NCBI RefSeq assembly: GCF_002261425.1
Contig: NZ_NEVJ01000001.1
Span: forward strand, 992,001-1,056,000
Length of the DNA: 64,000 bases
Direction: 5' to 3'
Origin: Bordetella genomosp. 9
GTDB lineage: Bacteria > Pseudomonadota > Gammaproteobacteria > Burkholderiales > Burkholderiaceae_B
The position numbers and the translations under genes were made by a program. Position 1 is the stretch's first letter, and every line of letters begins with the position of its first letter. This document shows, one piece after another, positions 53,694 to 64,000 of this stretch. Below the pieces are notes generated by a model. It made no database searches. It saw only the letters and a program-made list of their open reading frames with translations, and was not told the DNA's origin.

Positions 53694-55157
53694 TCAGGCC
53701 CGCAGCGGCAGGACGATTTCCACGCTCAGGCCGCCCCACGGCGCGCTGCCCAGCGCCAGCGTGCCGCCATGCGCGCGCGTGATGGCGTCGGCCAGCGCCA
53801 GGCCCAGGCCGACATTGCCGGTGCGGGTGCGGGCGTCATCCAGCCGCGCGAAAGGACGCAGTGCCTCGGCGCGGCGCTCGGCCGGTATGCCGGGCCCGTG
53901 ATCCGCCACGCGCAGCACCGCGTTGCCATCGCGCTCCTCCAGCGAGACCTCCACCGGCGGCGCGCCATGATGCAGGGCATTGGCGATCAGGTTGTCGAGC
54001 AGGCGCGCCAGCGCCACCGCGTCGCCCTGCACTGTCATGCCGGGATCGCTCTCCATGCGCAGTTCCACCGGCGATCCCGCGCCCTGCCAGCCCTGCACCC
54101 GCTCCGTCAGCCATTCGGCCAGGGGAATGGGCGCGTAACGGTAGCCGGCCGGATCGGTGCCGCGCACGAAACCGATGAACTGGTCGACCATGTATTGCAT
54201 GTCGTGCAGGTCCTTGCGCAGGCCCTCGGTCAAGGCCACATCGTCGGACATCTCGATGCGCAGCCACATGCGCGACAGGGGCGCCTTGAGATCGTGCGGC
54301 AGGCCCGCCAGCAGGGTGCGCCTGACCGACTCGGACTCCTGCAGGGCGTCCAGCATGGCGTTGAAGCGTTCGCCCAACACGCGCGTCTCGTGCGGACCGG
54401 AGGGTTCGACGCGCTGCGGCTGGCCGGCGGCCAGCTTGTCCGCGGCTTCGGCCAGGCGCGTGATCGGCCGTGTGATATGCCACGAGAATCCGCCCGCCAG
54501 TATCAGCACCACGCCGAACACGCCCAGCCAGGTGATCACCAGCGGCGTGGCCAGCGGCGGGTCCAGGCGGTCCAGCGGGATGACCAGCCACTCGCGCAGT
54601 TGCGGCGTGTCTTCGCTGGTCGGATTGGGCGCCAGCGAGATGAACATCTCCGGACGCGGTCCGCGCGACAGCGCCACGCGCGTACCGTCGTTCAGGCGTT
54701 CGTTGAGCTGCCGCACCAGTCCGCGCAGGTCGCGGCGGATGTCGTCGTCCGGACCGTCGGGACGCTGGCGGCGGTATTCGCGCAGCTCGGCCAGCCGGGC
54801 CTCGCGGTCGGCGTCGGAGGCGTCGTCGCGCAGCGGGGGCGGCGGCAGGCCGCCGCGATGAAAGCGGGCCAGTTGCGCCTCGGCGGGCAGCGATCGCGCC
54901 CATAGATGCCATTGGCCGCCGGAGGAATCGCGGACGAAGCTGGCGCGGTCTTCCGCCGGCACTTCGGATAGCGCCGCGCGCAGCGTGCGTATGGTCGTGA
55001 CGATGTAGTCCATCACCACGTCGGTAATGAAGCGCTCACGGTAGTGCGAACCGACGGCCAGCGTGCCGGCCTGCGCCACCAGCATGCAGCCCAGCACCAG
55101 CAGGATCAGGCGGGTGCGCAAAGAACGCGGCAGCAGCGACCGCGGCGAAAATTTCAT
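53694..55157 (-). CDS. EnvZ-like sensor histidine kinase
   Basis: This is a 487-residue membrane kinase. After a basic N-terminus (MKFSPRSLLPRSLRTRLILL) come one helix, a periplasmic domain (about 40-205), a second helix (ITWLGVFGVVLILAGGFSW), a HAMP region, the H-box GLPHDLKAPLSRMWLR with His288, the N-box LLDNLIANALHHGAPP and G-boxes ADHGPGIP and VGLGLALADAI. The start at 55157 overlaps the response regulator stop by one base. The signal is unknown. It is convergent with the CydAB-like pair, and divergent (via its regulator) from the usher-like gene. Confidence 0.9.
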   Translation of the reverse strand: MKFSPRSLLPRSLRTRLILLVLGCMLVAQAGTLAVGSHYRERFITDVVMDYIVTTIRTLRAALSEVPAEDRASFVRDSSGGQWHLWARSLPAEAQLARFHRGGLPPPPLRDDASDADREARLAELREYRRQRPDGPDDDIRRDLRGLVRQLNERLNDGTRVALSRGPRPEMFISLAPNPTSEDTPQLREWLVIPLDRLDPPLATPLVITWLGVFGVVLILAGGFSWHITRPITRLAEAADKLAAGQPQRVEPSGPHETRVLGERFNAMLDALQESESVRRTLLAGLPHDLKAPLSRMWLRIEMSDDVALTEGLRKDLHDMQYMVDQFIGFVRGTDPAGYRYAPIPLAEWLTERVQGWQGAGSPVELRMESDPGMTVQGDAVALARLLDNLIANALHHGAPPVEVSLEERDGNAVLRVADHGPGIPAERRAEALRPFARLDDARTRTGNVGLGLALADAITRAHGGTLALGSAPWGGLSVEIVLPLRA

Positions 55158-55858
55158 CACGGCGAAAAGCGATAGCCTATGCCCCACACCGTCTGTATCC
55201 AGCGCGGCTGCTTGGGGTCTTCCTCGATGGCCCGGCGCAGGCGCAGGATGGCGATGTCGATGGCGCGGTCATTGCGTTCGCCGGCGTCGTCGTCGCGGGC
55301 CAGGGCCAGCAGGCGTTCGCGCGACAGCGGCTTGCCGGCGTTGCGGACCAGGGCTTCCAGCAGGTTGATTTCACCGCCGGTCAGCTTGACCGCGACGCCG
55401 TCGCGCAGCAGCTGCCGCGTGGCCGGTTCGAAGACGAAGGGACCGAAGCTGACCGCGGCGTCGCGCGTCAGCGCCGACGGGCCTTTCTTGCGGCGCAGGA
55501 CGGCTTCGATGCGCGCCCGCAGTTCGCGCGGATCGAAGGGCTTGCCCAGGTAGTCGTCGGCGCCGGCCTCCAGGCCGATGATGCGGTCCACGGCTTCGTC
55601 GCGGGCGGTCAGCAGGATGACCGGAATGTCCTCGCCCTGTTCGCGCAGGCGGCGGCAGGCGTCGGCGCCGTCGCCGCCGGGAAGCATGCGGTCGAGGACG
55701 AGCAGGTCCGGCGCGTAGCGGGCGATGCGCGCCGGCAGGTCGGCCGCGTCGGGCGCCAGCAGGGTGTCGTACCCGTGCCTGTTCAGGTAGTCGGCCAGCA
55801 GTTGCCGCAGGGCGGGGTCGTCGTCGACGACCAGCAATTTGGTATGAGGCGTATCCAT
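55157..55858 (-). CDS. OmpR-family response regulator
   Basis: This is a 233-residue regulator with a receiver domain (VDDD at 11-14, phosphoacceptor Asp56 in LLVLDRMLPGGDG, Lys in GKPFDPREL) and a winged-helix DNA-binding domain (LTGGEINLLEALV, RAIDIAILRLRRAIEEDP, VWGIGYRF). The ATG at 55858 (MDTPHTKLLVVDDD) is the likely start. Its stop overlaps the kinase start. It may control the divergent usher-like gene. Confidence 0.9.
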   Translation of the reverse strand: MDTPHTKLLVVDDDPALRQLLADYLNRHGYDTLLAPDAADLPARIARYAPDLLVLDRMLPGGDGADACRRLREQGEDIPVILLTARDEAVDRIIGLEAGADDYLGKPFDPRELRARIEAVLRRKKGPSALTRDAAVSFGPFVFEPATRQLLRDGVAVKLTGGEINLLEALVRNAGKPLSRERLLALARDDDAGERNDRAIDIAILRLRRAIEEDPKQPRWIQTVWGIGYRFSP

Positions 55859-55976
55859 GTCCGCATATTGCGAGGCCGTCGCCTCGCGGGCAAGGGGAGG
55901 AAATGAACTGAAATCGGTAATCGAGGGCAACTATAAGGTACGGCGGCGGGCGGGGCCGATTAAAATACGGCGTTCC

Positions 55977-55997
55977 AGGAGGAGGCGGAATATGTAA
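55977..55997 (+). promoter_or_regulatory. Strong Shine-Dalgarno followed by ATG-TAA
   Basis: AGGAGGAGG (55977-55985) is spaced 6 bases from an ATG (55992) whose next codon is TAA. This minimal start-stop frame is not in frame with the gene at 56078. It may regulate translation of that gene or be a relic of a lost start. Confidence 0.4.
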
Positions 55998-56077
55998 CTG
56001 CCGGGGCGGCGCATCTCGCTACAGTGAGCCTAGATGCCGCGCGGATGCAGCGCCCCCTGGCACCGGAATCTGGCCTT

Positions 56078-57484
56078 ATGCATTTTTTTGTCCGGCGGCG
56101 CGCCTGCCGCGCCGCGCTTGCCGCCTTGGTGGCTTGCGGCGTCCAGACGGGCGCGCGAGCCGCGCCGGTCCCCGCGATTTCGACGATTCCCGTAGCGCGC
56201 GCCGACAGTCCGGCGCGCGAACCGCTGCTGCTCGCGCAGGCCGGCCGCGGCCTGGGCGTGCTGGCGCCCGCGCTGCCCGTGCCCGTCAAGCCGCAGGCGC
56301 CCGTCGGCATCACGGCCGAACTGCTGCCATGCCCGGCCCCAGATGCACCTGGCGCCGCGCCGACGGCCGACCCGGCGGGATCCGCGCCGGCGGGGTATCC
56401 ACCGGCGGATGCGGTATCGGCGGGCACCGCGCCCGCGCGGGATGCGGCGACAGGCGCATCTCCGGCGGGCGGCGACGCGACCGCCGGCATCGATCCGGAC
56501 GCCCTGGCGGGCGACGACGCCCCGGCAAGCGTGATGGAAGGCTGCCCCGTCGTGCCCACCGCCGCCTCGGAAGCCGCTGACGCCATGGCGGGCGGGCTGG
56601 ATCTGGACTACGTCCCGCTGCCTCCGGGCTCCACCCCCGTCAAGTGGGGCCGGCCCCTGGGCACCCCGAAACCCTGGTTTTCCAGCGTGACGCCGGAAGG
56701 CGGCATGCAGCTGGGCGACCGCAGCCTGACCTACCGCAGCGTCGATGGCCCGTCCGTGTCGCTGGGCAGCCTGACGCCCTTCGCGCCCGCCTGGAGCAGC
56801 GCCGCCGCCATCGGCGGCGTGCAGGTCTCCAACCTGAGCGCCAGCAGCGACAGCACCGTGCCGGAAGGCAAGCTGGGCTATTCGTCCGTGTGGGGCCGCA
56901 TCAACAACACCGACCCGGCGGTGACCGCGGGCGGCGTCCAGTACGGCGCCCCCGCGGGCAGCAATGCCGTGCGCTACGGCCTGACGCCCGACGTCACGCT
57001 GGAAGGCCAGGTCCAAAGCGCGCGCGCCCTGACCACGACCGGTCTCGGCACCACGTATTCGTTGGGCGATTGGGGCACGCTGCAGGGCGGCGCGACGCAA
57101 AGCCATTTCGATACCTCGCAGGGCTGGCGCTACAACCTGGGCTACAACGTCAAGGTTTTCGATACGGTCAGGCTGGGCTATGGCAATGAACTGACCAGCA
57201 GCGGCTACGGCGACCTGTCGACCTACCAGGACGGCGCCACGGCCACCAGCCAGTTCCGCAATACGTTTTCCGCCGGCCTGCCGATCAGCGGCTGGGGCGA
57301 ACTGAGCGGCACCTATTCCGGCTTGCGCGACACCAGCGGCGAGATGCTGGAACGCCGCTATGGCATATCGCAAAGCATGATGCTGTCGCCCAACGTCCGC
57401 CTGGCCGTGGGGGCCGACCATGACGTGATCACCGGCGATTACGGCGTCAACATGCAGTTGAGCATGCCGCTGGGCGGACGCTAG
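56078..57484 (+). CDS. Usher-like outer-membrane beta-barrel protein
   Basis: This protein is about 468 residues from the ATG at 56078, which gives a signal peptide (MHFFVRRRACRAALAALVAC...ARA); a GTG at 56024 is also possible. Residues about 30-190 are Ala/Pro/Gly-rich and disordered. The rest resembles the barrel part of fimbrial ushers: an RYGLTPDVTLEGQVQSARAL strand, GLGTTYSLGDWGTLQGGATQS, and SSGYGDLSTYQDG, with alternating aromatic strands to the end. It is little more than half the size of a true usher (800 or more residues), has no recognisable chaperone-binding or plug region, and no pilin or chaperone genes are near. It may be a degenerate usher or a distinct barrel family. Confidence 0.65.
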   Translation: MHFFVRRRACRAALAALVACGVQTGARAAPVPAISTIPVARADSPAREPLLLAQAGRGLGVLAPALPVPVKPQAPVGITAELLPCPAPDAPGAAPTADPAGSAPAGYPPADAVSAGTAPARDAATGASPAGGDATAGIDPDALAGDDAPASVMEGCPVVPTAASEAADAMAGGLDLDYVPLPPGSTPVKWGRPLGTPKPWFSSVTPEGGMQLGDRSLTYRSVDGPSVSLGSLTPFAPAWSSAAAIGGVQVSNLSASSDSTVPEGKLGYSSVWGRINNTDPAVTAGGVQYGAPAGSNAVRYGLTPDVTLEGQVQSARALTTTGLGTTYSLGDWGTLQGGATQSHFDTSQGWRYNLGYNVKVFDTVRLGYGNELTSSGYGDLSTYQDGATATSQFRNTFSAGLPISGWGELSGTYSGLRDTSGEMLERRYGISQSMMLSPNVRLAVGADHDVITGDYGVNMQLSMPLGGR

Positions 57485-57610
57485 CCGGCCATCCGGCCGC
57501 CTCGCAAAGTCGCACCGTGCCGGCGCCGGGTGTCGGCGACGTCCCGGCGCCCGCGCCGCCGCGCCGGCGCTCCTATAAAATGCCCGCCATGATGCTATCG
57601 GCTTTTCTTC

Positions 57611-59437
57611 ATGTCTGACCCGCGCGCCCTGGAAGTCCTGCGGCGCGTTTTCGGCTACGAATCTTTCCGCGGCGAACAGCAGGCCATCGTCGATCATGTG
57701 GTCCAGGGCGGCGATGCGCTCGTCCTCATGCCGACCGGTGGCGGCAAGTCGCTGTGCTACCAGGTGCCTTCGCTGGTGCGTGAAGGCACCGGCGTGGTGG
57801 TGTCGCCGCTGATCGCGCTGATGCAGGATCAGGTGGATGCGCTGACCGAACTGGGCGTGCGTGCCGCTTTTCTGAATTCCACGCAGGACTGGCGTGTCGC
57901 CCGCGAGGTCGAGCGCGCTTTCCTGGACGGTGAACTCGATCTGCTCTACGTCGCGCCGGAACGCCTGCTGACCGACCGCTGCCTGGACCTGCTGGATCGT
58001 GGCCGCATCGCGCTGTTCGCCATCGACGAAGCGCATTGCGTGTCGCAGTGGGGCCATGATTTCCGGCCGGAGTACATGGGGCTGTCCCTGTTGCACGAGC
58101 GCTGGCCTCAGGTGCCGCGCATCGCCCTGACGGCCACCGCCACCGCCGCCACGCGCACCGAAATCGCCCAGCGCCTGGCGCTGGACGAGGCCCGCCACTT
58201 CGTCGCCAGCTTCGACCGTCCCAATATCCGCTATCGCATCGTTGAAAAGAACGAGGTGCGCAAACAGCTGCTGGAGATGATCAGCAACGAACACGCCGGC
58301 GACTCCGGCGTGGTGTATTGCCTGTCGCGCGCCCGGGTCGAGGAAACCGCGGAATTCCTCTGCAACAACGGCGTCCAGGCCTTGCCTTACCACGCCGGCC
58401 TGGGCGCCGCCGTGCGCGCGGCCAACCAGTCGCGCTTCCTGCGCGAGGACGGCATCGTCATGGTCGCCACCATCGCGTTCGGCATGGGCATCGACAAGCC
58501 CGACGTGCGCTTCGTCGCGCACATCGACCTGCCGAAATCGGTGGAAGGCTACTACCAGGAAACCGGGCGTGCGGGCCGCGATGGCCTGCCCGCGACCGCC
58601 TGGCTGGCCTACGGCCTGCAGGACGTGGTGCAGCAGCGCCGCATGATCGACGAATCGCCGGGCGACGAAGTCTTCAAGCGCAGGCTGGGCCAGCAGCTGG
58701 ACGCCATGCTCGGGCTGTGCGAAACCGTGGAGTGCCGGCGCGTGCGCCTGCTGGCGTACTTCGGCCAGCAGATATCCCCCTGCGGCAACTGCGACGTCTG
58801 CCTGGACCCGCCGCAGGCCTGGGACGGCACAGTGGCGGCGCAGAAGGTGCTGTCGGCCGTTTATCGCCTGTGGAAGGAACGCGGCCAGCGCTACGGCGCC
58901 GGCCACATCATCGATATCCTGCGCGGCAAGGCCACGGATCGCGTCAACCAGTACGGGCATCAGGCGCTGTCGGTCTTCGGCGTCGGCGCCGACCTGTCGG
59001 ACTCGGCCTGGCGCGGCGTGCTGCGGCAACTGCTGGCGCAGGGACTGCTGGCCGTCGATCATGAAGGCTATGGCACGCTGGCCTTGACCGAGGCCAGCCG
59101 CGCGGTGCTCAAGGGCGAACGGCAGTTGATGCTGCGGCGTGAATCGCCCAAGGCGGCGCGCGCCGCCAAGAGCGCCGGCACGCGCGGCAGGGCGCCCGCG
59201 GTGGAATTGCCGGCCGAGGCCCAGCCGGTCTTCGAAGCGCTGCGCGCCTGGCGGGCCGGGGTGGCCCGCAACCACGGCGTGCCCGCCTATGTGATTTTCC
59301 ACGACGCCACGCTGCGCGAAATCGCCCTGGCGCGGCCGGATACGGCCGACGAGCTGGGCGGCATCAGCGGCGTGGGCGCGCGCAAGCTGGAAGCCTACGG
59401 CGACGAAATCCTGGAGTGCGTGGCCGGCTTCGCCTGA
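57611..59437 (+). CDS. recQ: ATP-dependent DNA helicase RecQ
   Basis: This 608-residue 3'-5' helicase of the RecF pathway has Walker A PTGGGKS at 41-47, the DEAH box at 139-142 ([19 protein letters not shown]), [13 protein letters not shown], and the motif VI region [15 protein letters not shown]. Zinc-binding cysteines (CETVECRR to CGNCDVC), the RQC winged helix and a C-terminal HRDC domain (from about residue 525) follow. The length is normal. It converges on ruvB. Confidence 0.96.
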   Translation: MSDPRALEVLRRVFGYESFRGEQQAIVDHVVQGGDALVLMPTGGGKSLCYQVPSLVREGTGVVVSPLIALMQDQVDALTELGVRAAFLNSTQDWRVAREVERAFLDGELDLLYVAPERLLTDRCLDLLDRGRIALFAIDEAHCVSQWGHDFRPEYMGLSLLHERWPQVPRIALTATATAATRTEIAQRLALDEARHFVASFDRPNIRYRIVEKNEVRKQLLEMISNEHAGDSGVVYCLSRARVEETAEFLCNNGVQALPYHAGLGAAVRAANQSRFLREDGIVMVATIAFGMGIDKPDVRFVAHIDLPKSVEGYYQETGRAGRDGLPATAWLAYGLQDVVQQRRMIDESPGDEVFKRRLGQQLDAMLGLCETVECRRVRLLAYFGQQISPCGNCDVCLDPPQAWDGTVAAQKVLSAVYRLWKERGQRYGAGHIIDILRGKATDRVNQYGHQALSVFGVGADLSDSAWRGVLRQLLAQGLLAVDHEGYGTLALTEASRAVLKGERQLMLRRESPKAARAAKSAGTRGRAPAVELPAEAQPVFEALRAWRAGVARNHGVPAYVIFHDATLREIALARPDTADELGGISGVGARKLEAYGDEILECVAGFA

Positions 59438-59511
59438 GCCGTGGCGCTGCGACGCGCCGGGGAGCGCGTGGACGCTCGGGCAGGGCCGATGAGAGCCAGC
59501 GGAGGCCGGCC

Positions 59512-60585
<1,074 letters not shown>

Positions 60586-60705
60586 GGGGGCAGTGGCGAA
60601 CGATGCCCGGCTATCGTACACCACGGCGGCCGCGCGCCGTGGCGGCGGCCGGCGTGCTGGACTATCATCCTTCGGTTTCGCCCTATCCCCTGCCTAGGAA
60701 CCACC

Positions 60706-61671
60706 ATGTCCCGCGAATTGCCCACCTACGCCGACGTCGTCGCCGCCAGTGAAAGACTGAGCGGCGCGGCGCATCGCACCCCGGTCCTGACGTCCACCAC
60801 CGCCGACGCGCGGGCGGGCGCGCGTGTCTTTTTCAAGTGCGAGAACTACCAGCGCATGGGCGCCTTCAAGTTCCGCGGCGGCTTCAATGCGATCGCCCGG
60901 CTGACGCCGGAGCAGCGGCGCGCGGGCGTGCTGACGTTTTCGTCCGGCAACCATGCGCAGGCCATCGCGCTGGCCGCCAGGCTGCAGGGCGTTTCGGCCA
61001 CCATCATCATGCCGCTGGACGCGCCCGCCGCCAAGCGCGCGGCGACCGAAGGCTACGGCGGCAAGGTCGTCACCTACGACCGCTACACGGAAGACCGCGA
61101 AGCCGTCGCCAAGCGCCTGCAGGCCGAAACCGGCGCCACGCTGATCCCGCCGTACGATCACTTCGACGTCATCGCGGGGCAGGGCACCGCCGCCAAGGAA
61201 TTGTTCGAGGAAGTCGGCGAGCTCGACTACCTGTTCGTCTGCCTGGGCGGTGGCGGCCTGTTGTCGGGGTCGCTGCTGTCGGCGGCCGCGCTCAGCCCGT
61301 CGTGCAAGGTGTACGGCGTGGAGCCCGAAGCCGGCAATGACGGCCAGCAGTCGTTGCGCGCCGGCCGCGTGGTGCCCATCCCCACGCCCAAGTCCATCGC
61401 CGACGGCGCGCTCACCACGCACCTGGGCGAGTTGACCTTTCCCATCATCCGCCAGCATGTCACCGACATCGTGACGGTCAGCGACGCGCAACTGATCGAT
61501 GCGATGAAGCTCTTCGCCGAACGCATGAAGATGGTGGTCGAACCCACCGGTTGCCTGGGCGCGGCGGCGGTGCTGAACCAGGTCGTGCCCACCCGCGATG
61601 CGCGGGTGGGCGTGATCATCAGCGGCGGCAATGTCGACCTGAAGGCCTACGCCGGATACCTGGGTTCCTGA
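60706..61671 (+). CDS. PLP-dependent threonine/serine dehydratase family enzyme
   Basis: This 321-residue fold-type II PLP enzyme has the Schiff-base lysine at about Lys55 (MGAFKFRGGFNA), FSSGNHAQAIALAA, the phosphate-cradle GGGGLLSG and the C-terminal SGGN. There is no regulatory ACT domain, so it is of the catabolic/serine racemase/threo-3-hydroxyaspartate type rather than IlvA. Likely substrates are Ser, Thr or hydroxyaspartate. It is divergent from ruvB. Confidence 0.88.
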   Translation: MSRELPTYADVVAASERLSGAAHRTPVLTSTTADARAGARVFFKCENYQRMGAFKFRGGFNAIARLTPEQRRAGVLTFSSGNHAQAIALAARLQGVSATIIMPLDAPAAKRAATEGYGGKVVTYDRYTEDREAVAKRLQAETGATLIPPYDHFDVIAGQGTAAKELFEEVGELDYLFVCLGGGGLLSGSLLSAAALSPSCKVYGVEPEAGNDGQQSLRAGRVVPIPTPKSIADGALTTHLGELTFPIIRQHVTDIVTVSDAQLIDAMKLFAERMKMVVEPTGCLGAAAVLNQVVPTRDARVGVIISGGNVDLKAYAGYLGS

Positions 61672-61752
61672 TCGCCCGGTCCGCCGCGCTTGCGTCCAGG
61701 GCCCGCCACGGCGCAGAATCGACCCTGTTTTGTATCGACGCGGGAGCGGCGG

Positions 61753-62685
61753 ATGCGCATCCTTGTCATAGGCGGCACCGGCTTCATAGGCCGTCATCTG
61801 GTGGCGCGCCTGGGCGTGGCCAAGCATCAGGTACACGTGCCGACGCGCCTGTACGCGCGGGGCCGCGACCTGCAGGTCGTGCCCACCGTGACCCTGTCCC
61901 AATCGGACGTCTACGACGACGCCGCGCTGGATGAGCTGCTGGCGGATTGCGACGCGGTCGTCAATCTGGTGGGCATCCTGCACGACGGCAGGGGCCGTCC
62001 GTATGGTCCTGGCTTCGCGCGGGCGCATGTGGAGCTGCCGCGCCGCATCGCCCAAGGCTGCCTGCGCAATGGCGTGCGGCGCATGATCCACGTCAGCGCG
62101 CTGGGCGCCGACCCTGGCGGGCCGAGCATGTACCTGCGGTCCAAGGGCGCGGGCGAAGCGGCGGTGCGCGAGACCTTCGCCAACGCGCCCGATCATGCGT
62201 GGACCATCGTGCGGCCATCCGTGGTGTTCGGCCACGACGACGATTTCACCCATCTGTTCGCGCGCCTGGCGCGCTGGTTTCCCGTGCTGCCGCTGGCCGG
62301 CGCGCAGTCGCGCCTGCAACCGGTGTATGTGGAAGACGTCGCGGCGGCCATCGAGACCATGCTCGACAATCCCCACACCTACGGCAAGGCCTACGAACTG
62401 GCCGGGCCGCAGGTGCACACCTTGGGCGCCATCGCCGGCATGTGCGCCAAATGGAGCGGCCATCCGCGCATGGTGGTGAGCGTGCCCATGGGCGTGGGCC
62501 GCCTGCAGGCGGCCTTCCTGGCCTGCCTGCCCGGCCGGCCGCTGATGACCCCCGACAATCTGGACAGCCTGAAGATCGATAACGTCAGCCGCGCGAACAT
62601 GTCCACCGAGCTGGGCATCATCCCCACCGCGATGGAGGCCGTCGTGCCGGGCTACCTGGGGCAGCGGCGGGCGCGCGGCATGTAG
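61753..62685 (+). CDS. NAD(P)-binding protein, NDUFA9-like
   Basis: This 310-residue atypical short-chain dehydrogenase begins MRILVIGGTGFIGRHLVARL with the GxxGxxG NAD(P) loop. VVNLVGILHD and MIHVSALGAD, then SKGAGEAAVRE and VRPSVVFGHDDDF, match the complex I NDUFA9-like family of proteobacteria. The start at 61753 gives the Rossmann loop at the N-terminus. The precise role is not established, but it might bind quinone-linked or lipid partners. Confidence 0.87.
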   Translation: MRILVIGGTGFIGRHLVARLGVAKHQVHVPTRLYARGRDLQVVPTVTLSQSDVYDDAALDELLADCDAVVNLVGILHDGRGRPYGPGFARAHVELPRRIAQGCLRNGVRRMIHVSALGADPGGPSMYLRSKGAGEAAVRETFANAPDHAWTIVRPSVVFGHDDDFTHLFARLARWFPVLPLAGAQSRLQPVYVEDVAAAIETMLDNPHTYGKAYELAGPQVHTLGAIAGMCAKWSGHPRMVVSVPMGVGRLQAAFLACLPGRPLMTPDNLDSLKIDNVSRANMSTELGIIPTAMEAVVPGYLGQRRARGM

Positions 62686-62710
62686 CGCCGCGCGCTGGTG
62701 GAAAGCGACC

Positions 62711-63283
62711 TCAGCGCACCAGCGACTTCAGCGCCTGCCGTATGCCATCCGACACGCCGACGCCTTCCGGCAAGGTCTTGAGCGCCGCCAGCGATTCTTT
62801 CTCCGAATAGCCCAGCGCGAGCAGGGCGTTCAGGATGTCGGACTGGCTGTCGGGCACGGCATGCGGCGCCGCCCCGATGTCCGCGCCCAGCTTGCCGCGC
62901 ATCTCCAGCAGCAGGCGTTCGGCGGTTTTCTTGCCTATGCCGGGCACCCGCGTCAGCCGTCCCGACTCCTGCAGCGTGACCGCCTGCGCCAGATCGGCCA
63001 CGGACAGGCCCGACAGCACCGACAGGGCGGTACGCGCGCCGATGCCGCTCACCTTGATCAGTTCGCGGAAGGCGCTGCGCTCGCCCACGGTGGCGAAGCC
63101 GTAGAGCAGATGCGCGTCCTCGCGCACCGTCAGGTGCGTGTACAGCGATACCTTCGCGCCGTTTTCGGGCAAGGAATACAGCGTGCTCATGGGCACGTCG
63201 ACGTCGTAGCCCACGCCATTGACGTCCACGCAAACGGTGGGGGGCGATTTTTCGATGAGCGTGCCGGTGATTCTTCCGATCAT
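62711..63283 (-). CDS. ruvA: Holliday junction DNA-binding protein
   Basis: This 190-residue protein has the N-terminal OB fold ([31 protein letters not shown]), two helix-hairpin-helix motifs ([37 protein letters not shown]) and a C-terminal RuvB-binding domain ([17 protein letters not shown]). It lies 18 bases downstream of ruvC on the same transcript. Confidence 0.96.
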   Translation of the reverse strand: MIGRITGTLIEKSPPTVCVDVNGVGYDVDVPMSTLYSLPENGAKVSLYTHLTVREDAHLLYGFATVGERSAFRELIKVSGIGARTALSVLSGLSVADLAQAVTLQESGRLTRVPGIGKKTAERLLLEMRGKLGADIGAAPHAVPDSQSDILNALLALGYSEKESLAALKTLPEGVGVSDGIRQALKSLVR

Positions 63284-63301
63284 GGTGGGGGTCTGGTTTC
63301 G

Positions 63302-63853
63302 TTATCCGGATAAGCGTCCGCCGCGCAGGCGCATGCGGCCGCGCGTGGACGCCAGGGGCCCGCTCAATGCCGCCAGCCGGTCGGCCAGCGGCCCGACGTG
63401 GGCGTGGCAGATCGCGCAGGCCAGCGCGTCGGCCGAATCGGGCGCCGGCAGGCCGTCCAGGGCCAGCAGCTGGCGCACCATTTCCTGCACCTGTTCCTTG
63501 GCCGCCCGCCCCGTGCCGACCACGGACTTCTTGATCTGCAGCGCCGTATATTCGTGCACCGCCAGGCCGCTGTCGGCCATGGCGCAGAGCGCCGCGCCGC
63601 GCGCCTGGCCCAGCAGCAGCGTGGAGGCGGGGTTGGTATTCAGGAAGACGATTTCCAGTGCGGCGACGTCCGGCTGCGTGTCGCGGACGACTTCGCGCAG
63701 GTTGTCGAGGATGACCTTCAGCCGGTCGGCCAGCGTCTTCATGGGCGGCACCACCACCGTGCCGCTCGCGACGTAGCGCAGGCGCGATCCTTCGGCGTCG
63801 ATGACGCCGAAGCCGGTGCGGCGCAGGCCGGGATCGACGCCGAGGATGCGCAT
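63302..63853 (-). CDS. ruvC: Crossover junction endodeoxyribonuclease
   Basis: This 183-residue resolvase has catalytic acidic residues in [16 protein letters not shown] (Asp7), [17 protein letters not shown] (Glu), and [14 protein letters not shown] near the C-terminus. It has the normal RuvC length. Its ATG overlaps the purH stop by one base (TGATG), so it is in the same operon. Confidence 0.96.
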   Translation of the reverse strand: MRILGVDPGLRRTGFGVIDAEGSRLRYVASGTVVVPPMKTLADRLKVILDNLREVVRDTQPDVAALEIVFLNTNPASTLLLGQARGAALCAMADSGLAVHEYTALQIKKSVVGTGRAAKEQVQEMVRQLLALDGLPAPDSADALACAICHAHVGPLADRLAALSGPLASTRGRMRLRGGRLSG

Positions 63854-64000
63854 CAGTGGCGGAAGTGGCGGGTGCCGGTCAGCACCATGGCGATGCCGTG
63901 CTCGTCGGCGGCGGCGATGACTTCATCGTCGCGCACGCTGCCGCCGGGCTGGATCACGCAATTCGCGCCCGCCGCGACGACGACGTCCAGGCCGTCGCGG
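63853..64000 (-). CDS. purH: Bifunctional purine biosynthesis protein PurH, C-terminus
   Basis: Forty-nine codons of the 3' end are visible; the rest lies beyond the window. The translation ([20 protein letters not shown], ending TGTRHFRH) matches the extreme C-terminus of the AICAR formyltransferase domain of PurH, which makes IMP together with the IMP cyclohydrolase domain. It is upstream of ruvC in the same operon. Confidence 0.93.
   Translation of the reverse strand, partial: RDGLDVVVAAGANCVIQPGGSVRDDEVIAAADEHGIAMVLTGTRHFRH

Noticed and set aside
52563..54905. Plus-strand frame of 780 codons
   Set aside because: It runs out of frame through the CydB-like gene and then antisense to a histidine kinase with all catalytic boxes intact.
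60694..62463. Minus-strand frame of 589 codons
   Set aside because: It is antisense to the PLP dehydratase and NDUFA9-like genes, whose active-site and Rossmann motifs are intact.

Overview
The window is GC-rich (estimated at about two thirds G+C) and looks like a chromosome of a betaproteobacterium of the Bordetella/Achromobacter group (Alcaligenaceae). Gene density is high and gene content is typical of that group: gcdH, purU, a tandem double-length UvrA, ettA, minCDE, glnS and the split purH-ruvC-ruvA / ruvB cluster. There is no rRNA, tRNA, CRISPR array, insertion sequence or prophage that I can see, so this is mostly core genome with one accessory surface-protein block at the left end.

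Layout. 1-9000 (minus strand): a very long, edge-truncated Ig-like repeat protein, a second Ig-like protein, and a large autotransporter whose beta-barrel is interrupted by an in-frame TAG. 9300-15200: glutaryl-CoA dehydrogenase, an acetolactate-synthase-like ThDP enzyme, three small lipoproteins and a LysR regulator. The LysR promoter and the ThDP-gene promoter carry nearly the same 20-bp LysR-type site. 15400-18800: a GltIJKL-type acidic amino-acid ABC transporter with an attenuator-like hairpin after the binding protein. 18800-24000: a minus-strand run of purU, an LhgO-like oxidoreductase, a flavin reductase, pdxH, chaC and an MFS exporter. 24200-29100: a BaeSR-like two-component system, tcdA, then pabC/pabB. 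29100-34900: the 1916-residue UvrA. 35000-37400: an IclR-KDPG aldolase-KDG kinase operon with a palindrome at its promoter. 37560: a 42-residue basic protein followed by a bidirectional terminator. 37800-42800: LysR, then a branched-chain amino-acid-type ABC transporter in which LivM and LivG are one polypeptide.

43000-51100: a protein ending in an acidic low-complexity tail, ettA, an isochorismatase-family hydrolase, a glycine-zipper lipoprotein, minE-minD-minC, a small hydrophilic protein and glnS. 51275-53658: a CydAB-like membrane pair. By eye alignment to E. coli CydA, it has lost every known heme ligand (equivalents of H19, H186, M393) and E99/E107. This is the observation I would follow first. 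53694-57484: an OmpR/EnvZ-type two-component system and a divergent usher-like outer-membrane protein. 57600-64000: recQ, ruvB, a PLP-dependent dehydratase, an NDUFA9-like protein, ruvA, ruvC and the 3' end of purH.

All family assignments come from reading translated sequence and remembered family motifs. No database search was run.
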